A stretch of DNA of 36,455 nt from Prochloron sp. SulCav_FS08_3_32_3330 (GTDB lineage Bacteria > Cyanobacteriota > Cyanobacteriia > Cyanobacteriales > DYNF01), in the NCBI GenBank assembly GCA_020721205.1, contig DYNF01000024.1:10810-47264 (forward strand), read 5' to 3'. The notes beneath the pieces were generated by a model, which worked only from the letters and a program-made list of their open reading frames with translations, was not told the origin of the DNA and made no database searches. Below, in pieces: positions 6,731-15,191 of this stretch. Both the position numbers and the translations under genes were made by a program. Position 1 is the first letter of the stretch. Each line of letters opens with the position of its first letter.

Positions 6731-8164
6731 ATGACCTTAGCTAGTAATCCAGCAAAAATCCAATTTGGTACGGACGGGTGGCGTGGTATTATCGCCGATG
6801 ATTTTACTTTCACTAATGTGTGTAAAGTTACCCGGGCGATCGCCGCTTATCTTGAAACTGCTTATTCTAAAGATCGCCCCGTGTTAGTTGCTTATGATAC
6901 TCGCTTTTTGGCGGATCAATTTGCTCAAACTTCTGCCGAAGTGTTAGCGGATCTCGGTTGGACTGTTAAAATTGTAGATCGAGACTGTCCTACTCCCGTT
7001 ATTGCCTATAACGCAAGATTTTTAAACTCTGCCGGGGCTTTAATGTTTACCGCTTCCCACAATCCCGCTCCCTATTGTGGGATTAAATATATACCCGATT
7101 ATGCGGGTCCTGCTACTCCTCAAATTACTGATACCATTGTTAGTAATTTAGATGAGGCTTCTGATGAGCTTCCTACGGGTAAAAATAAGGATAAAATTTC
7201 GAGTTTTGACCCTAAACCTGAATATTTAAAATTTATTTATACTCTTTTAGATGTAGAAAAAATTAAAAGAGCGGGGTTAAAAGTTAAATATGACGCTCTT
7301 TATTCTACTTCCAGAGGCTATTTAGATGAGGTTTTAAATCATTGTGGCTGTGAAACGGAAAGCTTTAACACTCACCGAGATGTGTTATTTGGGGGCGGAA
7401 TGCCTGAGCCTAAAGGGGATCAGTTAATTGGTTTGATCGAGGCTGTGAAAAAGGATCAAGCTGATATTGGTTTAGCTACAGATGGCGATAGCGATCGCTT
7501 TGGGATTGTAGACGAGCAGGGTAATATGTTAACTCCCAATACGGTTTTATTACTCTTAGCACGGCATTTAATCAAAAATAAGGGCAAAAAAGGCGCGATC
7601 GTGCGCACTGTTGCTACTACTCACCTTTTAGATAATTTTGCGGCTAAATATGGCTTAGAATTATATGAAACGGCGGTAGGTTTTAAATATATTGGCGAAA
7701 AAATGCGCGAAACTACCGTTTTAATCGGTGGTGAGGAATCCGGCGGTTTAAGTGTGATCGGTCACATCCCTGAAAAAGATGGTATTTTAGCTGATATGCT
7801 GGTAGCTGAAGCGATCGCTTATGAAGGTAAACCTTTATCTCAGTTAGTGGAAGAAGCGATCGCTGAAGCTGATGGACCTCTTTATAATGACCGTTTAGAT
7901 TTACACTTAACAGAGGCTCACAAACAGGCGGTATTATCCCAATGTATTAGTCAACCTCCCACAGAGGTAGCGGGTATTAAAGTTAAGGAAGTAGGACGCA
8001 AAGACGGCATAAAACTCTATTTAGAGGAAGGAAGTTGGGTCTTATTACGTCCCTCTGGTACTGAGCCTCTGATTCGGGTATATATGGAGACCAACTCCTC
8101 AGAAAAGCTGAAAGATATTGCTCAAGTAATGGAAACGATGATCCAAAAAATGGATCCTAGTTAA
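6731..8164 (+). CDS. Phosphoglucomutase/phosphomannomutase family protein
   Basis: A 477-residue alpha-D-phosphohexomutase that interconverts hexose 1- and 6-phosphates in the cytosol, feeding glycogen, cell-wall and nucleotide-sugar synthesis. All four family signatures are intact: the phosphoserine loop TASHNP (Ser109), the Mg2+ loop DGDSDR (251-256), the sugar-binding GEESGG (334-339) and the phosphate-binding RPSGTEP (440-446). The length fits the bacterial PGM/PMM group; glucose versus mannose preference cannot be told from the sequence. No strong Shine-Dalgarno precedes the ATG, but the conserved FGTDGWRG begins at residue 12, supporting this start. It is transcribed alone and ends at a terminator. 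Confidence 0.95.
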   Translation: MTLASNPAKIQFGTDGWRGIIADDFTFTNVCKVTRAIAAYLETAYSKDRPVLVAYDTRFLADQFAQTSAEVLADLGWTVKIVDRDCPTPVIAYNARFLNSAGALMFTASHNPAPYCGIKYIPDYAGPATPQITDTIVSNLDEASDELPTGKNKDKISSFDPKPEYLKFIYTLLDVEKIKRAGLKVKYDALYSTSRGYLDEVLNHCGCETESFNTHRDVLFGGGMPEPKGDQLIGLIEAVKKDQADIGLATDGDSDRFGIVDEQGNMLTPNTVLLLLARHLIKNKGKKGAIVRTVATTHLLDNFAAKYGLELYETAVGFKYIGEKMRETTVLIGGEESGGLSVIGHIPEKDGILADMLVAEAIAYEGKPLSQLVEEAIAEADGPLYNDRLDLHLTEAHKQAVLSQCISQPPTEVAGIKVKEVGRKDGIKLYLEEGSWVLLRPSGTEPLIRVYMETNSSEKLKDIAQVMETMIQKMDPS

Positions 8165-8188
8165 TTATTTAGGTTGTAAAACTTCTTG

Positions 8189-8224
8189 AAAACTTCCGAG
8201 ATTTCTTGAGTTTCGGAAGTTTTT
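8189..8224. terminator. Bidirectional terminator after the phosphohexomutase gene
   Basis: AAAACTTCCGA (8189-8199) pairs with TCGGAAGTTTT (8213-8223) over a 13-base loop, flanked by A and T runs on both sides. It sits between two convergent genes. Confidence 0.8.
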
Positions 8225-8242
8225 AAGTTGTTTTAAACGGGA

Positions 8243-8291
8243 TCGCTTCACAATTTTACTTTGAAAAAAAATCGTAAAAATTATGAAGCGA
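8243..8291. repeat. Imperfect 17-18 bp inverted repeat
   Basis: TCGCTTCACAATTTTAC (8243-8259) pairs with GTAAAAATTATGAAGCGA (8274-8291) with one mismatch and one bulge around a 14-base A-rich loop. It lies in the convergent gap and may be a second terminator for the kinase-Hsp70 gene or a dispersed palindrome. Confidence 0.6.
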
Positions 8292-8357
8292 CGACAGACA
8301 AGGACAAAAAATTATGTTACTTGCGAGAAAAGTTAGGGATATTTCTGAAAAGAATTA

Positions 8358-11105
8358 TTAACGATTAATTGTTACAAAAAGCTCTTTTCCTGTACCTTTC
8401 TCTTTAGCATAAACATTTAAAATATCATTAGCATCAATATCAAATGTCACCTCAATTTCAAGATTCTCTGTTGATTTTGGATCAATTACATCTATTCTAA
8501 ACCTACTTAAACTAATATTATCTTGAGCAAATTCTTCTTCACCTTGTAAAATATTAATTTCTATATAATTTTGTCCATTAATAGCAGATAAAACTGACAT
8601 TTCTGCATTCTTATCTTGATAAAATGGGGTTATAAAACTTTCTAATTTTTTAGTGGGAATTGTTGTATTTCTAGGAATAATTTTAGTCATTACTCCGCCT
8701 AAAGTTTCTACTCCTAAAGAAAAATTAGTGACATCTAATAATAAAACATCTTTAATATTTCCTTGTAAAACTCCTGCTTGAATTGTTAAGCCGTTTGCTA
8801 TTCTATCATATTGATTAAAAACTTTAATAGATTGTTTGGAAAACATAGATTGTAAAGTGTTTTGAATCATCTGAATACGAGTACAACCACCTAATAAAAC
8901 TATAGTATCAATGTCTTTTTTATCAATTATCGCATCTTTTATTGCATTTTCTAATAAAATTTTAATAATAGATATTAAATCAGAGCAAAGATTTTCAAAT
9001 TGATTTCTAGTCAAGGTTAACTCTAAATTAATATTATTAAATATAAAAGGGATATTTATTTCAGTTTGGGTTCTAGTTGATAATTCAATTTTAGCTTTTT
9101 CGGAGGCTTCTAATAATCTTTGTTTAGCCGCAGGAAAATTTTTAAGATCAATTCCTGTATTATTTTTAAATTCTTGAATCATCCAATTTACAATTTTTTG
9201 ATCAAAGTCATTTCCTCCTAAATTTGGATCACCAGTATGGGATAATACTTCAAAAACACCATCACCTATTTCTTGTAAAGAAATATCACAATTACCCCCA
9301 CCTAAATTAAAGAATAAAACTGTTTCATTTTCTGGTTTATTATATCCATAAGCTAAAGATCCTGCTGTTGGTTGATTGATAATTCTCAATACTTCTAAAT
9401 CTGCTTTTTGAACTAGATCTCTAATAATTTTACGTTGTAAATAATCCCAATAAACAGGTACAGTAATTACAATTTTAGTAACTTTTTCTCCTAAATATGC
9501 ACTAGCATCATCAGCTAATTTACATAAGAAATAAATCAAAATATCTTCAGGATAAAGTTTCTCGTTAATAGCTGGACAATCAAAAACAATATCATTATCT
9601 TGATCCGCTAAAACTCTATAAGTAACTTGCTTAATTTTTTCTGTAACTTTATCATATTTACAACCAATAAACCGCATAAATGAACTAAATGTATTTTCTG
9701 GATTAGCTAAGGCTTGTTTTTGTGCATTTTTGCCAATTAAACATTCACCTTTCTTATTAAAAGCTACGATAGTTGGGGTAATATTCTCACCTTCAGAATT
9801 AGGAATTATGGTAAATTTATCATCTTCCCACAATGACATAACGGTATTAGTTGTACCTAGATCAATTGCAACAATTTTTCCCGAAGTATAAGCAAATTGT
9901 TTAACTCTTTTTGCTTCTGGTTTTGTAATTTTAATAGGTGTTTTTAAGTTTTTAATACGTTCTAATAATTCTTGATTTTCGTTTATATTTCCCTCTTGTA
10001 AATAAAGGAATGAAGCTTTATGAAAATCATTAATAGCATTAGTTTTCTGATCTAATCTTACAGAAGAAATTCCTCTATATTTATAATATTTAGCTTCATT
10101 AGGATTTAATTTAATTGCTTCTGTAAAATTATTGATTGCTTCCTGATAATTAGCTTGTTGAGCATTTTTCATTCCCTGTTGATAAAATAGTTCTACATTG
10201 TCTTGATTGGGAACATTTTTATTATTAGTAATATCTAAATCCTGCAGTATTTCCTCTACAGATTGATAACGATTTTTTAAAGCCTTTTGTAGCATTTTAT
10301 CAATAATTTTGACTAAATTATCACTGATGGAAGTTGTTAAATTTTCTCGCCAAATCCAGCAATCTTCAGTAATATCATATAATTCAAAAGGACTTTTATT
10401 AGTTAATAAATGAATACAAGTAACACCTAAACTATAAATATCACTAGAAAATAAAGCTTTTCCTACGGTTTGTTCGGGTGCAATATAACGTGGATCTCCG
10501 ATTCTTGTACCTGTTTTATTTAAAGTGGTAAAAGTGGCTAACTTTGAAGCTCCAAAATCAACTAAAATTAATTCTTGATCAGCATTACGTCTAATAATAT
10601 TTTCAGGTTTTATATCTCTATGAATAACTTGATTTTGATGAACAAATTGTAAAACAGTTAATAAGCTTTTTAGTAAATGTATAATTTTAGTTTCATCAAA
10701 AGCTCCTTGATTTTCTAATTCCTCTGCTAAATTTTGTCCCTCGATAAATTCTTGAATCAGATATAATTGCTCATTTTGTTCAAAGTAAGCAAAAAGTTGA
10801 GGAATTTGCTTACTATTTTTACCTAAATTATCAAGTCTTACTGCTTCTTGTCGAAATAAATCTACTGCTTTTTCTACAGTTTTAGTTCCCTGATCTTGAG
10901 GAAAAAATTGTTTAATAACACAGTAAGGTTTTGAGGGAATATCTTGATCAACGGCTAAAAAAGTTTTACCAAAACCTCCTTGACCAATCTTTCTAATTGG
11001 AAGATAATGTTCTCTAAGTAATAATTTATTGCCACAATTTTGACAAAATTGATTATGATCTGGATTTTCTGCTTTTTGGCAATGGGGGTTTAAACAGTAA
11101 GACAT
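8358..11105 (-). CDS. Zinc-ribbon/Ser-Thr kinase/TPR/Hsp70 fusion with a degenerate Hsp70 active site
   Basis: A 915-residue multidomain protein. Residues 4-24 form a zinc ribbon (Cys4, 9, 21, 24). A complete Hanks kinase spans about 37-290: GQGGFG loop, Lys65, HRDIKPEN (162-169), DFG (183-185), APE (209-211), so it should phosphorylate Ser/Thr. TPR-like helices cover about 305-385. From 410 an Hsp70 runs to the end: ATPase domain with the phosphate-1 loop AIDLGTTN intact, interdomain linker DVLLLD (786-791) and the beta-sandwich substrate domain. Compared with E. coli DnaK, the hydrolysis residues Lys70, Glu171, Asp194 and Thr199 read Met477, Gln578, Asn600 and Asn605, and the helical lid is absent. 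It could therefore bind ATP and perhaps peptide but probably not turn over, acting as a sensor or scaffold for the kinase. Transcribed alone; the start at 11105 places the zinc ribbon at the N-terminus. Confidence 0.93.
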   Translation of the reverse strand: MSYCLNPHCQKAENPDHNQFCQNCGNKLLLREHYLPIRKIGQGGFGKTFLAVDQDIPSKPYCVIKQFFPQDQGTKTVEKAVDLFRQEAVRLDNLGKNSKQIPQLFAYFEQNEQLYLIQEFIEGQNLAEELENQGAFDETKIIHLLKSLLTVLQFVHQNQVIHRDIKPENIIRRNADQELILVDFGASKLATFTTLNKTGTRIGDPRYIAPEQTVGKALFSSDIYSLGVTCIHLLTNKSPFELYDITEDCWIWRENLTTSISDNLVKIIDKMLQKALKNRYQSVEEILQDLDITNNKNVPNQDNVELFYQQGMKNAQQANYQEAINNFTEAIKLNPNEAKYYKYRGISSVRLDQKTNAINDFHKASFLYLQEGNINENQELLERIKNLKTPIKITKPEAKRVKQFAYTSGKIVAIDLGTTNTVMSLWEDDKFTIIPNSEGENITPTIVAFNKKGECLIGKNAQKQALANPENTFSSFMRFIGCKYDKVTEKIKQVTYRVLADQDNDIVFDCPAINEKLYPEDILIYFLCKLADDASAYLGEKVTKIVITVPVYWDYLQRKIIRDLVQKADLEVLRIINQPTAGSLAYGYNKPENETVLFFNLGGGNCDISLQEIGDGVFEVLSHTGDPNLGGNDFDQKIVNWMIQEFKNNTGIDLKNFPAAKQRLLEASEKAKIELSTRTQTEINIPFIFNNINLELTLTRNQFENLCSDLISIIKILLENAIKDAIIDKKDIDTIVLLGGCTRIQMIQNTLQSMFSKQSIKVFNQYDRIANGLTIQAGVLQGNIKDVLLLDVTNFSLGVETLGGVMTKIIPRNTTIPTKKLESFITPFYQDKNAEMSVLSAINGQNYIEINILQGEEEFAQDNISLSRFRIDVIDPKSTENLEIEVTFDIDANDILNVYAKEKGTGKELFVTINR

Positions 11106-11425
11106 AGATCTGACTTTTTGATAAATTGCGGTTTAATATTTTGGGCGTTGCTGAATGGAGGTATGGTTTAAAAATATTTCTTTGCGTCTTTGCGCCTTTG
11201 CGAGATTTTATCATACCTTAAGGTGATTTTCCTTAAAAAAAGTACCGGATATTAGTTGGCTATCACCTAAATCCTAAATGTTTCATTTTATTACATTTAA
11301 CCAGACTGATGATTATATTGCTATATAGTGATTAAATTATATATAATTTTTCTTGTTCGGTGTCGGTGGAGAGTTTTAATCCCTAATCCGAAACCTTAAT
11401 CATTAATCATTCAGGAGATATAATT
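11106..11425. promoter_or_regulatory. Divergent intergenic region: heptad repeat and candidate promoter of the BchE-like gene
   Basis: Three copies of the octamer-like word TTTGCG(T/C)C/AG lie at about 11179-11204, a short tandem repeat common in cyanobacteria. TTGCTA (11318-11323) and TATAAT (11342-11347) with an 18-base spacer form a good sigma-70 promoter candidate for the gene at 11426, giving a leader of about 70 bases. AGGAGA at 11412-11417 is its ribosome-binding site. No promoter is assigned for the divergent kinase-Hsp70 gene. Confidence 0.55.
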
Positions 11426-13435
11426 ATGAAAATCATGATGATCCAGCCTAATTATCATTCAGGGGGTGCAGAAATTGCTGGAAATTGGCCCCCTAGTTGG
11501 GTTGCTTATGTGGGGGGTGCTTTAAAACAGGCGGGTTTTAATGATATCCGTTTTATAGATGCGATGACGAATTATATCTCCGATGACGTTTTAGGGGATA
11601 TGATTGCCAAACATCAGCCCGATGTGGTTTTAGCAACGGCGATCACACCGATGATCTATCAATCTCAAAAAACTTTAGAAATTGTCAGGGAAGTTTGTCC
11701 TAATGCTAAAACCATTATGGGGGGCGTTCATCCTACTTATATGTATCAAGAGGTACTGACTGAAGCCCCTTGGGTAGATTATATTATTCGAGGAGAAGGA
11801 GAAGAAATTACCGTTAATTTATTACGCGCGATCGCTGATGGTACGGATCTTCGAGATCGTCGTCAAATTTTAGGTTTAGCTTTTCTCGAAAATGGTGAAG
11901 TAGTAGCAACAGAGGCACATCCACCGATTAAAAATCTTGACACTTTAAAACCTGATTGGAGTTTATATGACTGGAAACAATACATTTATACGCCGTTAAA
12001 TGTGCGGGTAGCTGTACCTAATTTTGCCAGAGGTTGTCCTTTCCGGTGTCGTTTTTGTTCTCAATGGAAATTCTGGCGTAAATATCGCTGTCGTTCACCT
12101 AAATTATTTGTAGACGAAATTGAGCAATTAGTCAAAGAACATAAAATCGGATTTTTCATTTTAGCTGATGAAGAACCTACAATTACTAAGCCTCGTTTTT
12201 TAGCATTATGTAATGAATTAATTGAGAGAAATTTAGGAGTACCTTGGGGTATAAATACCCGGGTTACTGATATTTTAAGAGATGAAAATGAATTACCATT
12301 ATATCGCAAAGCTGGGTTAGTTCATGTGTCTTTAGGTACGGAAGCCGCCGCTCAATTAAACTTAAATGTATTTCGCAAAGAAACCACGATTGAAGATAAT
12401 AAAAAAGCGGTACGCTTATTAAGAGAAAATGGAATTGTGGCGGAAGTTCAATACATTATGGGTTTAGAAAATGAGACTTTAGAAACCATTGATGAAACCT
12501 ATCGGATGGCACGAGATTGGGAAGCGGATATGGTTAACTGGAATATGTTTACTCCTTGGCCCTTTTCTGAATTATTTGAAGATGTGGGAGATAAAGTGGA
12601 AGTAAGAGATTATTCTCACTATAATTTTGTGACTCCGATTATGAAACCTTTGAATATTACAAGGGAAGAATTATTAAAAGGAGTATTAAATAATTATGCT
12701 CGTTTCTATCTGAAAAAAAGTTGGGAATATTGGTTTGAAAAAGACCCCTTTAAACGTCGTTATTTATTAGGTTGTTTGTGGGCATTTGTTAAAACTACTC
12801 TGAATAAACGCTTTTATAATTTAAGTCGAGTTAAACAAAAAGGGATTGATTTTGGTTTTGATTCTAAGCGTATTTTAACCTCAGAACAAATTGCTGATTT
12901 AAAAGAAAATAAAGCCGCCGATGTTAATTTTGTCGGGACAATTTCTGCTTGTGGTGCGCCTAGTAATGTAACAGAGTCTTTTCCTGTGGGTAATGCGATT
13001 CTGATGACGGAAGACCATTGTGATATTCAAGTATTTTTAATCGAAGATGATGAAGATACTCGTATTTCTTTACGTCAATCTTTGCGAGATCAAGAAGGCA
13101 TTGATATTTATAGTGAAGCCACTAATGCTGAAACTGGATTAGTTTTATTAACATCTATTGCGGGGGCTGATGTGGCTTTAATTGATATGAGTTTGCCCGA
13201 TCGAGATACGCTCGAATTAATCCAAGAATTTCAAAAAATTCAAGGAGAATCGGATAATCCGAATCTAAAAATTTGTCTATTAGTTGAGCCTAATACGGAG
13301 GAACAAATATTAGCAAATCTAACTAAATTAAATCTTCCTTATTGTTTCAAAAATGCACCGATCGAACAATTAACGGAAGCAATAAAAACCGCTCATGTAG
13401 GATGTACGAATCAAGATAAATTATTACTTATTTAG
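11426..13435 (+). CDS. BchE-like B12-binding radical SAM protein fused to a C-terminal receiver domain
   Basis: 669 residues. The N-terminal part (about 1-140) is the B12-binding-type Rossmann domain with the hallmark start IQPNYHSGGAEIAGNWPPSW shared with anaerobic Mg-protoporphyrin IX monomethyl ester cyclase (BchE). The radical SAM core follows with the 4Fe-4S motif CPFRCRFC (Cys204, 208, 211). BchE converts Mg-protoporphyrin monomethyl ester to protochlorophyllide without O2; cyanobacterial relatives are not all proven to do so. From about 532 a receiver-like domain is fused: EDDED acidic pocket (540-544), phosphoacceptor Asp587 in ALIDMSLPD, Lys642 in CFKNAP; the usual Ser/Thr after beta-4 is not evident (LLVEPN). 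This is about 130 residues longer than the usual enzyme. Good AGGAGA ribosome-binding site. It ends at a convergent terminator. Confidence 0.9.
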   Translation: MKIMMIQPNYHSGGAEIAGNWPPSWVAYVGGALKQAGFNDIRFIDAMTNYISDDVLGDMIAKHQPDVVLATAITPMIYQSQKTLEIVREVCPNAKTIMGGVHPTYMYQEVLTEAPWVDYIIRGEGEEITVNLLRAIADGTDLRDRRQILGLAFLENGEVVATEAHPPIKNLDTLKPDWSLYDWKQYIYTPLNVRVAVPNFARGCPFRCRFCSQWKFWRKYRCRSPKLFVDEIEQLVKEHKIGFFILADEEPTITKPRFLALCNELIERNLGVPWGINTRVTDILRDENELPLYRKAGLVHVSLGTEAAAQLNLNVFRKETTIEDNKKAVRLLRENGIVAEVQYIMGLENETLETIDETYRMARDWEADMVNWNMFTPWPFSELFEDVGDKVEVRDYSHYNFVTPIMKPLNITREELLKGVLNNYARFYLKKSWEYWFEKDPFKRRYLLGCLWAFVKTTLNKRFYNLSRVKQKGIDFGFDSKRILTSEQIADLKENKAADVNFVGTISACGAPSNVTESFPVGNAILMTEDHCDIQVFLIEDDEDTRISLRQSLRDQEGIDIYSEATNAETGLVLLTSIAGADVALIDMSLPDRDTLELIQEFQKIQGESDNPNLKICLLVEPNTEEQILANLTKLNLPYCFKNAPIEQLTEAIKTAHVGCTNQDKLLLI

Positions 13436-13454
13436 AATTTCTTGATCTAAAAAA

Positions 13455-13487
13455 AATTAAAGCTAGATGTTTAATCTAGCTTTAATT
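13455..13487. terminator. Bidirectional terminator between the BchE-like gene and khpA
   Basis: A perfect 14-bp stem, AATTAAAGCTAGAT (13455-13468) with ATCTAGCTTTAATT (13474-13487), encloses loop GTTTA, with A-rich and T-rich edges. It serves convergent genes. Confidence 0.8.
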
Positions 13488-13582
13488 AAAAATATCACGT
13501 TGTGAAATTTAACGGCTGTCCTCTTTTGACTTTGCAAGATAGGACAAGATTCATTGAGAAAACGAAATTTAGATTAAATTAA

Positions 13583-13999
13583 TTATCTCAGATGAGTTCT
13601 TAAAGAAGGTCTTGAGGGTAAAGGACGACGAGTACGGTGTCTTCTTCTTCCTCTCTTAAAACTATCATCTTCTGTGGAAATATAAGAATGAGGATCATCA
13701 TGATCATCATCGCCACCATAGACTTCTAAATGGAGAGTTTGTCCAGCTAGTCTCGCCGCCGTAGCCATGACAGAGCGGATTGCTTGAATATTTCTGCCAC
13801 CTCTGCCAAAAACTCGTCCTTTATCCGAAGATTCAAAAGCGGCTCTGATCCAGATCCTCTGATCATTATTTAACTGTTCACAGTCTAAACTTAGAGATTC
13901 TGGACAATCCAAAAAAGGTTTTAAGAGAAAATCAGCTAGTCCGATATAGTCCGGTCTAGCTTTATCTTGATAACTTGACAAAGGAGTTGTTCTAGGCAT
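13583..13999 (-). CDS. khpA: KH-domain RNA-binding protein KhpA
   Basis: A 138-residue protein built around a single KH domain, about residues 8-95. The core reads [13 protein letters not shown] at the start and the RNA-binding GXXG loop lies in [13 protein letters not shown] (about 64-76). KhpA proteins are small RNA chaperones encoded beside rpsP in many bacteria, as here: it overlaps the end of rpsP by 8 bases, so translation is probably coupled. The bacterial core is about 75-80 residues; this one carries an acidic/His-rich stretch ([10 protein letters not shown]) and then an Arg-rich tail ([10 protein letters not shown]) of about 40 residues, which may bind RNA non-specifically. Confidence 0.92.
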   Translation of the reverse strand: MPRTTPLSSYQDKARPDYIGLADFLLKPFLDCPESLSLDCEQLNNDQRIWIRAAFESSDKGRVFGRGGRNIQAIRSVMATAARLAGQTLHLEVYGGDDDHDDPHSYISTEDDSFKRGRRRHRTRRPLPSRPSLRTHLR

Positions 14000-14240
14000 T
14001 TACTTGTTCAAACACTTTAGCTTTTTCTAATATACTACGCACGGTATCCGTAGGTTGAGCGCCATCTTTCAGACGTTTTACCAATCCCGGAACATTTAAT
14101 CTAGTTTCATCGGTTCTAGGGTTATAGAAACCAAGTTCTTCTAGGGGACGACCGTCCCGTCTTGCATCACTCTTAATTGCTACAATTCTGTAGCTAACTT
14201 CTCTTTTTTTGCCGAATCGTTTTAATCGTAGTTTAACCAT
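13992..14240 (-). CDS. rpsP: 30S ribosomal protein bS16
   Basis: 82 residues beginning [20 protein letters not shown], with the family core [17 protein letters not shown]. Length and sequence are those of bS16, a small-subunit assembly protein. It is the first gene of rpsP-khpA; no ffh, rimM or trmD is next to it. The start is fixed by the conserved N-terminus. Confidence 0.98.
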   Translation of the reverse strand: MVKLRLKRFGKKREVSYRIVAIKSDARRDGRPLEELGFYNPRTDETRLNVPGLVKRLKDGAQPTDTVRSILEKAKVFEQVNA

Positions 14241-14292
14241 TTTATCTTAAAAAATCTCCTTTTTAATTTTAACTTCTTATTCATAATAACAT

Positions 14293-14310
14293 AATTAGTA
14301 ATTACTAATT
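14293..14310. repeat. 18-base perfect palindrome upstream of rpsP
   Basis: AATTAGTAATTACTAATT reads the same on both strands. It lies about 50-70 bases ahead of the rpsP start and 27 bases beyond the cbiC stop, so it could be an operator for rpsP or part of a weak cbiC terminator. Both roles are inference. Confidence 0.5.
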
Positions 14311-14336
14311 AAGAATTAAGAATTATTAATTGTTTA

Positions 14337-14966
14337 TTAGCTAATGATATTATCCTCTCGACCGTACGCTTGCCAAGCCAGATCTACCAAGCCATTAACA
14401 ATAGCTACAGCCACTACAGAACTACCTTTTTGACCATTAATACATATATGGGGAATTAAAGAATCTTTGAGACGAGCTTTTGCCACATCAGCACCCACAA
14501 ATCCCGCAGGTGTACCGATTACAAGGGCAGGACGCACTTCTTCCGCTTCGATTAATTCTACTAATGCCGTTAAAGCAGTTTGAGATTGACCAATGACAAA
14601 AATCGCTTCGGGATAACGCTTTGCCAAAGTTTGAAGTCCCCAAGCCGTTTGGGTTTTTTCCTTTTGAGGGCGGGTAATCGTTTCCAGTCCACAATAAACA
14701 GGATTAGCAAAAGTGGCTTGAGTATGGGCGACAATCCCCACTTGTACCATTGGTACATCTACCACAATCGTAGTCCTAGAGGCAAGAGCCGCCGCCCCAG
14801 ATTGAAGCGATCGCTCGGAAAAAGCGATTAAAGATTTATATTCAAAATCTGCCGTGTCATAAATAACTCGGCGCACGATCTCATATTCGGCGGGAGAGAA
14901 AACATGATCGCCGATTTCTTGATCAATGATTGCAAGGCTTTGAGCGTCTGTAATGTGCCATTCCAT
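14337..14966 (-). CDS. Precorrin-8X methylmutase (CbiC/CobH)
   Basis: A 209-residue enzyme of cobalamin (in cyanobacteria, pseudocobalamin) synthesis that moves the C-11 methyl to C-12 to give hydrogenobyrinate or cobyrinate. The length and the segments SGAAALASRTTIVVDVPMV, ALVIGTPAGFVGADVAKARL and NGQKGSSVVAVAIVNGL fit the family closely. In the crystallised CobH, His43 in MVHACG is the catalytic base; the aligned position here is Tyr36 (RVIYDTADFEY), and a second His in the substrate pocket region reads Gln (VPMVQVGI). I believe cyanobacterial members often look like this, but cannot verify it. It stands apart from other cob genes. A MITE-like element lies just upstream. Confidence 0.92.
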   Translation of the reverse strand: MEWHITDAQSLAIIDQEIGDHVFSPAEYEIVRRVIYDTADFEYKSLIAFSERSLQSGAAALASRTTIVVDVPMVQVGIVAHTQATFANPVYCGLETITRPQKEKTQTAWGLQTLAKRYPEAIFVIGQSQTALTALVELIEAEEVRPALVIGTPAGFVGADVAKARLKDSLIPHICINGQKGSSVVAVAIVNGLVDLAWQAYGREDNIIS

Positions 14967-15049
14967 TCTAATTAACCTTTGTTTTTAACACCCCTTTGTA
15001 CTGAAATTTAGTATAACCTTATCTGGTACTTTAAATTTAAAATTCAAAA

Positions 15050-15183
15050 TATAGCAATTCTAAATTAGTCGTGGACAAAATAATTGATCGCTTTTGTCGT
15101 TTGTCATTTGTCATTTGTCATTTGTAACAATAATTTAACTATTTTTTTAGATTAATTGATGCCCTAACCTATTTAGGATTAGG
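15050..15183. mobile_element. MITE-like element, copy A
   Basis: About 134 bases starting TATAGCAATTCTAAATTAG and ending CCTATTTAGGATTA, i.e. imperfect terminal inverted repeats. Inside are GTCGTGGACAAAATAATTGATC, shared with copy B at 24449 apart from two bases, then a run of GTCATTT heptads (about 15095-15127), and AGATTAATTGAT near the right end. It has no coding capacity. The right end is worn relative to copy B. Confidence 0.65.
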
Positions 15184-15191
15184 ATAAGGAT

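Noticed and set aside
8358-11105. Kinase-Hsp70 fusion as an assembly artefact joining two genes
   Set aside because: The frame is continuous for 915 codons, TPR and linker sequence join the two parts smoothly, and both halves share the same base composition; an artefact cannot be formally excluded without reads.
11106-11165. GGGCGTTGCTGAATGGAGGTATGG as an insertion-sequence end
   Set aside because: It resembles phrases seen in cyanobacterial intergenic DNA, but no matching inverted end or transposase is present in the window.
12061-12309. Minus-strand 82-codon open frame inside the BchE-like gene
   Set aside because: Shadow of the radical SAM coding frame with no domain or ribosome-binding site.
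14488-14831. Three overlapping open frames (two minus, one plus) inside cbiC
   Set aside because: Shadows of the CbiC/CobH frame; none has a known motif.
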